In this document: positions 58,366 to 64,000 of the stretch, in pieces
How the letters are laid out: each line of letters starts with the position of its first letter
Numbering within the stretch: position 1 is the first letter of the stretch
Assembly: GCA_959601025.1 (NCBI GenBank)
Contig: CAUGOD010000007.1
Span: 31,508-95,507 of the forward strand
Source: an uncultured Oscillospiraceae bacterium
GTDB taxonomy: Bacteria; Bacillota; Clostridia; Oscillospirales; Acutalibacteraceae
DNA length: 64,000 nucleotides
Reading direction: 5' to 3'
Notes under the pieces: model-generated
Databases searched by the model: none
What the model saw: the letters and a program-made list of their open reading frames with translations, nothing else
What the model was told of the DNA's origin: nothing
Program-made: the position numbers and the translations under genes

Positions 58366-59415
58366 ATGCTCCACCGGTCGCCGCGGCTTCGCTGGCTGGC
58401 TCTTGGCGGAACGGTCGTTTTGCTGCTGACCGTTCTGCTTTCGGTGGGGGTGGGGAGTACCTCCATTTCCATTTCCGAGGTTGTGCGCGCCCTTCTGGCC
58501 GCCTGCGGGTTGCTTTCGCGGGATGGGGTGGACCCGGCGGTTTACAGCGTGGTGGCGTCCATCCGCCTTCCCCGTGTGCTTTGCGGTGTGCTGGCGGGCG
58601 GCGGGCTGGCACTGGCCGGCGCGGTGATGCAGGGCGTGTTCCGTAACCCGCTGGCCGATCCCGGCCTGCTTGGCGTGTCGGCGGGAGGAGGCTTCGGCGC
58701 GCTGCTGGCCATTACTACCGGCACGGCTTCCTTTTTTGTCCTCCCGGCGGCAGCCTTCGGAGGGGCGCTGACCGCGGTGGCGGCGATCCTCGGGGTATCG
58801 GCCGCCTCGCGGGGAGGGCGGACGTCCTCCGTAACATTGGTGATGAGCGGGATGGCGGTGAGCGCCCTCTTCGGCGCGTTCACTTCCCTGCTGCTTTCGG
58901 TATCGAATGAGTACCAGGTGACCAGCTATCTGTTCTGGACCATGGGCGGGCTGTCCAACCGCCGGTGGGAGCATGTGGCGACCATGGCGCTGCCGGTGCT
59001 GGCGAGCGCCGCGGCGCTGATCCTGCTGGCCGGACGGCTGGATATTCTCCAATTGGGAGACGAGCAGGCGCGGGCGCTCGGGGTGCACAGCGGACGGAAC
59101 CGGACGGCGATGGTGCTGATCGCTTCCCTCTGTACCGCGTCCATCGTCTGCGTGACCGGTCCGATCGGGTTCGTGGGGCTGATCGTTCCCCATATTCTGC
59201 GGATGCTGGTGGGGCCGTCCCATCGGCGGCTTTGTCTCGCCTCGGCTCTGGCGGGCGGGGTGTTCCTCACCCTTTGTGATACGCTGGTGCGGTGGCTCTC
59301 CGGCTTTCGGGGAAAGGAGTTTTCCGTGGGAATCGTCACGGCGCTCCTCGGCGCGCCGTATTTCCTCTTCCTGCTGGTTCGGCGGAAGGATGGCGCGGAC
59401 ACGGGGATTGAATGA
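58366..59415 (+). CDS. FecCD/BtuC-family ABC permease
   Basis: 349 residues, about ten hydrophobic segments. Family motifs: IRLPRVLCGVLAGGGLALAG (about 65-84), NPLADPGLLGVSAGGGFGA (about 92-110), LGDEQARALGVHSGRNRT near 229 and GPIGFVGLIVPHILRMLVGP near 265, where the coupling helix meets the ATPase. Forms a homodimeric channel in this transporter type. ATG 58366 has AAAAGGAGGG. The ATPase gene follows 36 bp later. Confidence 0.94.
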   Translation: MLHRSPRLRWLALGGTVVLLLTVLLSVGVGSTSISISEVVRALLAACGLLSRDGVDPAVYSVVASIRLPRVLCGVLAGGGLALAGAVMQGVFRNPLADPGLLGVSAGGGFGALLAITTGTASFFVLPAAAFGGALTAVAAILGVSAASRGGRTSSVTLVMSGMAVSALFGAFTSLLLSVSNEYQVTSYLFWTMGGLSNRRWEHVATMALPVLASAAALILLAGRLDILQLGDEQARALGVHSGRNRTAMVLIASLCTASIVCVTGPIGFVGLIVPHILRMLVGPSHRRLCLASALAGGVFLTLCDTLVRWLSGFRGKEFSVGIVTALLGAPYFLFLLVRRKDGADTGIE

Positions 59416-59451
59416 GACAGCAGGAAGCGGAGAGGAGGAGAACGGAACGGC

Positions 59452-60360
59452 ATGAACGTTCAACGCGGAATCCGTGAAAACCGGGCGGGGCCGGGAGAGC
59501 TTCGACTGCGGGCGGAGCATATCCGATATACCGTGAAGGCGATACGAAAAAACGCGCCGTCCGACGATGATCCGGCGATCCTGACCGACGTGAGCTTTTC
59601 GGCATCGGCGGGGGAATTCGTGGGAATCGTCGGCCCGAACGGCGCGGGGAAGACCACTCTGCTCCGCTGTCTGGCGGGCTTCCTGCCCGCCGAGGGACAG
59701 GTGGAGGTGGGCGGCCCGGATCAGCCGCCCCGGCTGGTGGAGAATATCCCCGCCCGGGAGCTGGCCCGTCTGCTGTGTTACATGCATCAGGACACGGCGG
59801 TCTCCTTCGCTTTTACGGTACGGGAGGTGGCGGCTATGGGCCGCTATCCCTGGCAGGGACGGTTTTCCGCGCCCTCCGCCGCTGATCGGGAAAAGGCGGA
59901 GGAAGCGTTGGCCTTGGCGGGCTGCCGGGAGCTGGCCGACCGCTGCATTCTGGAGCTGTCGGGGGGCGAGCGGCAGCGGGTGATGCTGGCCCGGGCGCTG
60001 GCGCAGGATACCCCGATCCTGCTGTTGGACGAACCAACCGCGAGCCTGGATATCCGGCACGCGCTGGAGGTGTTCACCCTCTGTCGCCGGTTGGCGGCGC
60101 AGGGCCGCTGCGTAGTGGCGGTGCTGCATGACCTGCGGCAGGCCGCGTCGGCCTGCTCCCGTCTTTGCCTGCTTCGCGGGGGAACCGTTCTTGCGGATGG
60201 GGACGCTGCGTCGATGCTGACGGCGGATAATCTCCGGCTGGCTTACGGGGTGGAGGCGACGGTGTTCCGCAATCCGGCGGGGCAATGGGATTATTATGTC
60301 GCCGGAAAGCGGGAGGGAACGGAATGCAGGAAGGGGAGGGAACACAATGCCGGGCTTTGA
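59452..60360 (+). CDS. FecE/BtuD-family ABC ATPase
   Basis: 302 residues. Walker A IVGPNGAGKTTLLRCLAG at about residues 61-78, Q-loop CYMHQDTAVSF, signature ELSGGERQRVMLARALA near 165, Walker B PILLLDEPTASLD near 186, H-loop VVAVLHDLRQA near 222. A 20-residue N-terminal extension precedes the domain. ATG 59452 with GAGGAGGAG upstream. Its last codons overlap the start of the following small gene by 14 bp. Confidence 0.94.
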   Translation: MNVQRGIRENRAGPGELRLRAEHIRYTVKAIRKNAPSDDDPAILTDVSFSASAGEFVGIVGPNGAGKTTLLRCLAGFLPAEGQVEVGGPDQPPRLVENIPARELARLLCYMHQDTAVSFAFTVREVAAMGRYPWQGRFSAPSAADREKAEEALALAGCRELADRCILELSGGERQRVMLARALAQDTPILLLDEPTASLDIRHALEVFTLCRRLAAQGRCVVAVLHDLRQAASACSRLCLLRGGTVLADGDAASMLTADNLRLAYGVEATVFRNPAGQWDYYVAGKREGTECRKGREHNAGL

Positions 60361-60685
60361 AATATTTGTCGTCCTGCTGATACTGTGTATTATCGTCTCC
60401 TGGGTCTGGCGTTTTATAAAGAATGAAAACTCGCCGGTGATCTCCACCCGCGCCCGCATGGTGCGGCGGATCTGCAACTCCCATGTATCCACCGATGCAA
60501 ACGGCGTGACCAGCACGTCGGAATCCCTCTATCTGCTTTTTGAACTGGATACCGGCAGCGAACTGAAGCTCCCGGTTGGGGGAAGGGCGTACCGCCGCGT
60601 TCCGAAGGACGAATGGGGAACCCTGACCTTTCAGGGCACGCGCTTCCTTCGGTTTACTTCGGTCTCTGGTACGGTGGAGAAATAG
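60347..60685 (+). CDS. DUF2500-type small membrane protein
   Basis: 112 residues. One N-terminal membrane helix (FEIFVVLLILCIIVSWVWRF, about residues 4-23), then a small beta-rich domain with VISTRARMVRRICNSHVS, LYLLFELDTGSELKLPVGG and WGTLTFQGTRFLRF, which fit DUF2500. Function unknown in the family. ATG 60347 has GGGGAGGG upstream and overlaps the ATPase gene, so it is cotranscribed with the metal-chelate transporter; a functional link is not implied by the domain. Confidence 0.8.
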   Translation: MPGFEIFVVLLILCIIVSWVWRFIKNENSPVISTRARMVRRICNSHVSTDANGVTSTSESLYLLFELDTGSELKLPVGGRAYRRVPKDEWGTLTFQGTRFLRFTSVSGTVEK

Positions 60686-60775
60686 AAAAAGGATGGCCTG
60701 CGGCAGGACGTACGAAGGATCGAGTAAAGGGCCGGATGAAATACGAAGAAAACGGGGAGGGGGAAAGGACGCCTT

Positions 60776-61252
60776 ATGTCCGTCGACTGGAAAAAAGCCG
60801 CAATAAAGCGTCGGATTCTTTTGCTGGGAGGCGCCGCGATTTTGCTCGCCGCGTTTTTCGCGGGGTGGGCCGGGTATAGATATGTACACACGAAGGTGGA
60901 TTTGCAAAAGCTGGATTCTGTTGAAATTCGGATGAGCATTCTTTTCCCGGACTGGGAGCCGGAGAAGCGCACCGTCGTTATCACTGAGCCGGACTCGTTT
61001 GAAAAAGTGCTGGAGACGGACGCGGCGGTCAAGAAAAAAGCGGGCGTGACGCCCGGGATTACCGCGCGGCGGTGGAAAATAGAATGGATCTATCACATGG
61101 GAGATCGAAGCGTCACGCACTATTATGAAGGAATGCATAATCGGCCGGAGGTGGAGGAAATCCTGTGTGGGCTTCCTGAAATCCAGGCGATTGCGGACGA
61201 GGAGCTCCTCCGATTGTATAGGGAGGAGAAGGAGAACGAACAGAGACGATAA
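60776..61252 (+). CDS. Uncharacterised single-pass membrane protein
   Basis: 158 residues. A membrane helix near residues 15-33 (LLLGGAAILLAAFFAGWAG) is followed by a soluble alpha/beta domain (VEIRMSILFPDWEPEKRTV ... WIYHMGDRSVTHYYEGM) and a charged helical tail. No family recognised. ATG 60776 with GGGAAAGGACG upstream. Last gene before a terminator, 90 bp after DUF2500, probably on the same transcript. Confidence 0.72.
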   Translation: MSVDWKKAAIKRRILLLGGAAILLAAFFAGWAGYRYVHTKVDLQKLDSVEIRMSILFPDWEPEKRTVVITEPDSFEKVLETDAAVKKKAGVTPGITARRWKIEWIYHMGDRSVTHYYEGMHNRPEVEEILCGLPEIQAIADEELLRLYREEKENEQRR

Positions 61253-61253
61253 G

Positions 61254-61287
61254 GAGAAACCGGCTGCGTATGCAGTCGGTTTCCCTT
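61254..61287 (+). terminator. Terminator of the metal-chelate operon
   Basis: GAAACCGGCTGC and GCAGTCGGTTTC pair with one mismatch around a GTAT loop, then CCTTTAT. Confidence 0.7.
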
Positions 61288-61358
61288 TATCTGTTCCGCC
61301 GTATTTTCTTATGGACGATATCCGTCTGGATTTATTTTCATCTTTTCCGCGATAGCGA

Positions 61359-61387
61359 TTGACTATTTTTTCACGGGATAGTAAAAT
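61359..61387 (+). promoter_or_regulatory. Promoter of serC-serA
   Basis: TTGACT (61359-61364), 17-bp spacer, TAAAAT (61382-61387). Leader of about 95 nt. Confidence 0.75.
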
Positions 61388-61401
61388 AGAATACAATATG
61401 G

Positions 61402-61461
61402 AATCGGCGGACCCGCGGAATGCTGACTTCCACGTCGGCGTGGCTTCGCGGAGCGGGTTCC
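61402..61461 (+). promoter_or_regulatory. Structured leader of serC
   Basis: An outer stem GACCCGC/GCGGGTTC (one bulge) encloses CCACG-TCGG-CGTGG. It fills most of the 5' leader, ending just before the CGGAGG ribosome site. It could be a regulatory RNA or simply a stable leader; no T-box or known riboswitch motif was seen. Confidence 0.45.
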
Positions 61462-61488
61462 AATTGAATTAACGGAGGTCGAGTGACG

Positions 61489-62574
61489 ATGGCAAGGGTG
61501 TATAACTTTTCGGCAGGCCCCTCGGTTCTGCCCGAAAGCGTGCTGGAGAAAGCCGCGGCGGAAATGATGGATTACGAGGGTTCGGGACAGTCGGTCATGG
61601 AGATGTCCCACCGTTCCAAAACATATGACGCGATCATCAAGGGCTGCGAAGCACTGCTGCGCGAAGTAATGAATATCCCGGATAATTATAAGGTGCTCTT
61701 CCTGCAGGGCGGCGCGTCCTCCCAGTTTGCGATGCTGCCCCTCAACCTGATGAACGGCAGCGGCAAGGCGGATTTCGTGATCACCGGCCAGTGGGCGAAC
61801 AAGGCGTATCAGGAGGCCTCCCGCTACGGCGACGCGCATGTGGTCGCCAGTTCCAAGGATAAAACCTTCTCGTATATCCCGGAACTCGATCCCTCGACCT
61901 TTACCCCGGACGCGGACTATTTCCACATCTGCATGAACAACACGATTTACGGCACCCGCTATACCAAGCTGCCGGAGACCAGGAACGTCCCGCTCATCGC
62001 GGACGTGTCCTCCTGCATCCTGTCCGAGCCGATCGACGTGTCCCGCTTCGGCGTGCTGTACGCCGGCGCGCAGAAGAATATGGCTCCGGCCGGTCTGACC
62101 GTGGTGATCATCCGCGAGGACATGATCGGCAACGCGCGGGATATCACCCCGACCATGATGAACTACCAGATTCACGCGGACAACGGGTCGATGTACAACA
62201 CCCCGCCCTGCTATGCGATCTATATCTGCAAGCTGGTGCTGGAGTGGATTAAGAACGAAGTCGGCGGACTGGAGAAAATGAAGGAGCGCAACGAGAAGAA
62301 GGCCGCGCTGCTGTATGATTTCCTCGATTCCTCCAAGCTGTTCCGCGGCACGGTGGAGAAGAAGGACCGCTCCCTGATGAACGTTCCGTTCGTTACCGGC
62401 AATGAGGAGCTGGACGCGAAATTTGTGAAGGAAGCGGCCGCCGCCGGCTTTGTCAACCTGAAGGGGCACCGCACGGTGGGCGGTATGCGCGCCTCCATCT
62501 ACAATGCCATGCCGATCGAGGGCGTGGAAAAGCTGGTCGCCTTCATGAAGGCGTTTGAGGAAGCCAACGCCTGA
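61489..62574 (+). CDS. serC: Phosphoserine aminotransferase
   Basis: 361 residues, normal length. PLP enzyme that transfers an amino group from glutamate to 3-phosphohydroxypyruvate, second step of serine synthesis. VYNFSAGPSVLPESVLEKAA opens the protein; MEMSHRSKTYDAI near 41, FLQGGASSQFAMLPLNL near 73, ADVSSCILSEPIDVSRFGV near 171 and the PLP-lysine motif YAGAQKNMAPAGLTVVII near 191 (Lys of AQKN). ATG 61489 is chosen over GTG 61483, which is too close to GGAGG. Followed by serA 130 bp later. Confidence 0.96.
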   Translation: MARVYNFSAGPSVLPESVLEKAAAEMMDYEGSGQSVMEMSHRSKTYDAIIKGCEALLREVMNIPDNYKVLFLQGGASSQFAMLPLNLMNGSGKADFVITGQWANKAYQEASRYGDAHVVASSKDKTFSYIPELDPSTFTPDADYFHICMNNTIYGTRYTKLPETRNVPLIADVSSCILSEPIDVSRFGVLYAGAQKNMAPAGLTVVIIREDMIGNARDITPTMMNYQIHADNGSMYNTPPCYAIYICKLVLEWIKNEVGGLEKMKERNEKKAALLYDFLDSSKLFRGTVEKKDRSLMNVPFVTGNEELDAKFVKEAAAAGFVNLKGHRTVGGMRASIYNAMPIEGVEKLVAFMKAFEEANA

Positions 62575-62704
62575 GGCGGGGTTCCGAAAAAGCTGTTGAT
62601 GAATACGGGCCCGGCGGAGAAAAATGTTTTTCCGTCGACGGCGCTGTCCCGCTGGTTTACCGATGGGGCGGCGCCCGGCCTTTTATGAAAGGATGGTCAT
62701 TGTC

Positions 62705-63871
62705 ATGTTTCAGATTCAGACCCTGAACAAGATCGCCGCCTGCGGCACCGACCGCTTCGATAAGGAGAAATACACCGTGTCGAGCGAGTGCGGCGCGCCG
62801 GACGGCATCATGGTCCGCTCCGCCGCTATGCATGAAATGGAGTTGCCCGCTTCCCTTCAGGCGATCGCCCGCGCCGGCGCCGGCGTGAACAATATTCCGC
62901 TGGATAAATGCAGCGACGCCGGGATCGTGGTGTTCAACACTCCCGGCGCGAACGCCAACGCGGTAAAGGAGCTGGTGATCGCCGGCCTGCTGATCTCCTC
63001 CCGCAAGGTGGTTTCCGGCATCGAATGGGCCAAAACTCTGAAGGGCCAGGGCGCCGAGGTGCCGAAGCTGGTGGAAAAGGGCAAGTCCGCGTTTGGCGGG
63101 CCGGAAATTCGCGGCAAGAAGCTGGGCGTGATCGGCCTGGGCGCGATCGGTTCGTTGGTGGCGAATAGCGCCGTCGGACTGGGAATGGAGGTCTACGGCT
63201 TCGATCCCTATCTGTCGGTGGACGCGGCCTGGGGCCTTTCCAGCCGGGTGCATCATGCCACCAGCTATGAGCAGATTTTTGAGAACTGCGACTATATCAC
63301 CATCCATGTGCCGCTGACCCCCGAAACCCGTGAGAAGCTGAACGCCGAAGCTTTCGCCAAGATGGCCGACGGCGTCCGCATCCTCAATTTCTCCCGCGCC
63401 GACCTCGTGAACGGGGAGGATATGCGCGCTGCGCTGGCGTCCGGCAAGGTGGCCGCGTATGTGGTGGATTTCCCGACCGACGACATGCTCGGAGTGGAAA
63501 ATGTGATCGCGATTCCGCACCTCGGCGCCTCCACGCCGGAGAGCGAGGATAACTGCGCCATGATGGCGGCGGCAGAGCTGATTGATTACCTGGAAAACGG
63601 CAATATCCGCAATTCGGTCAACTTCCCGGCGATGGAAATTGCCCGGAGCACCGATACCCGTATCTGTGTCCTGCACCGGAACATCCCGAATATGCTCGCG
63701 CAGATCAGCGGTGTGGTGTCCGCCGAGGGGATCAATATTGAGACGATGGTGAACCGTTCCAAAAAGGACAACGCGTATACCATTCTCGACGTGGTGGGCG
63801 ACGTATCGGACGACTGCCTCGCGAAGATTCAGGCGGTCGACGGGGTCATCCGCCTGCGCAAAATCCGGTAA
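62705..63871 (+). CDS. serA: D-3-phosphoglycerate dehydrogenase
   Basis: 388 residues, the short type with a C-terminal ACT domain. First step of serine synthesis: 3-phosphoglycerate to 3-phosphohydroxypyruvate with NAD. Visible: ARAGAGVNNIPLDKCSDAGI near 59, NAD-binding LGVIGLGAIGSLVANSAVGL near 141, catalytic Arg/Glu/His regions (LNFSRADLVNGEDM; IPHLGASTPESEDNC near 269-283), and the ACT domain from about 318 (RICVLHRNIPNMLAQISGVV). The ACT domain may give serine feedback. ATG 62705 has GAAAGGATGG at fitting distance. serB is not in view. Confidence 0.96.
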   Translation: MFQIQTLNKIAACGTDRFDKEKYTVSSECGAPDGIMVRSAAMHEMELPASLQAIARAGAGVNNIPLDKCSDAGIVVFNTPGANANAVKELVIAGLLISSRKVVSGIEWAKTLKGQGAEVPKLVEKGKSAFGGPEIRGKKLGVIGLGAIGSLVANSAVGLGMEVYGFDPYLSVDAAWGLSSRVHHATSYEQIFENCDYITIHVPLTPETREKLNAEAFAKMADGVRILNFSRADLVNGEDMRAALASGKVAAYVVDFPTDDMLGVENVIAIPHLGASTPESEDNCAMMAAAELIDYLENGNIRNSVNFPAMEIARSTDTRICVLHRNIPNMLAQISGVVSAEGINIETMVNRSKKDNAYTILDVVGDVSDDCLAKIQAVDGVIRLRKIR

Positions 63872-63894
63872 ACGGAACGCTGAAGCAGTTTGAG

Positions 63895-63925
63895 CGGCCG
63901 GGAAGGGGCTTCCCGGCCGTTTTTC
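63895..63925 (+). terminator. Terminator of serC-serA
   Basis: CGGCCGGGAAG (63895-63905), GGG loop, CTTCCCGGCCG (63909-63919), then TTTTT. Confidence 0.93.
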
Positions 63926-64000
63926 CTTTTTCTTTTTTTGCTTTTTGTAAGTTTGTCAAACATATTGGACAGCGAAGTCAAGAGGAGGAAGCCAACGGAG

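Noticed and set aside
58153..60516. 787-codon open frame on the minus strand
   Set aside because: Shadow of the FecCD-type permease and ATPase genes; Arg/Pro/His-rich with no motif.

Overview
The window reads as chromosome of a GC-rich, endospore-forming Clostridia, most likely an Oscillospirales/Ruminococcaceae-type gut bacterium. The support is a set of sporulation genes (sigE, spoIIGA, sigG, a spoVAF-like gene), Firmicutes-type ribosome binding sites and TTGACA/TATAAT promoters, and clostridial surface and carbohydrate-uptake families. Genus cannot be decided from the sequence alone.

Layout. 1-3.8 kb: a decayed AraC effector-domain fragment, galU, two tandem paralogous zinc-finger/DUF2628 membrane proteins, and a tRNA-Leu(CAA). 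3.8-5.7 kb: a more AT-rich patch just downstream of the tRNA with two or three XRE repressor genes, operator-like palindromes and a frameshifted small ribbon-helix-helix gene; this looks like the residue of an integrated element. 5.7-6.9 kb: comF and a GC-rich multi-hairpin intergenic element. 6.9-33.9 kb: a 27-kb carbohydrate locus on one strand. It holds three Gfo/Idh/MocA oxidoreductases, three DUF4838 proteins (cytoplasmic short, cytoplasmic long, lipoprotein), an AraC regulator, two solute-binding proteins (one with a very long N-terminal extension), four ABC permeases, an NHL-TPR-YIP1 membrane protein, a DUF5696 protein, two surface proteins sharing one repeated binding-like module, and a sugar isomerase. 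No ABC ATPase is encoded, so a shared ATPase elsewhere must power the importers. 34-44 kb: a lone mreB-like gene, an LTA-synthase-type sulfatase, an ABC ATPase with a long coiled-coil FtsX permease, and an ECF sigma factor with an RsgI-like/PepSY membrane partner. 44-52 kb: sporulation region in which sigG is separated from spoIIGA-sigE by an oppositely oriented FAD oxidoreductase; two 88-bp tandem structured repeats lie just past the end of sigG. 52-64 kb: winged-helix regulator, Amt-GlnK fusion with a terminator in its leader, a 41-residue small ORF, a sugar transferase, an Mrp/NBP35 ATPase, a FecCD-type metal-chelate importer, two small membrane proteins, and serC-serA.

Working together: the large locus is best read as capture of an uncommon, probably acidic or modified, glycan at the wall (sorted and membrane-bound modules, lipoprotein DUF4838), import through two ATPase-less ABC systems, then intracellular cleavage and oxidation/isomerisation by DUF4838, Gfo/Idh/MocA and isomerase enzymes under AraC control. 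The substrate is not identifiable here.

The most novel-looking signals are the 88-bp tandem RNA-like repeats with compensatory base changes and their own extended -10 boxes (44278-44453), the five-copy module shared by the two surface proteins, the combined glycan locus, and the interrupted sigE-sigG pair with a 25-bp perfect inverted repeat.
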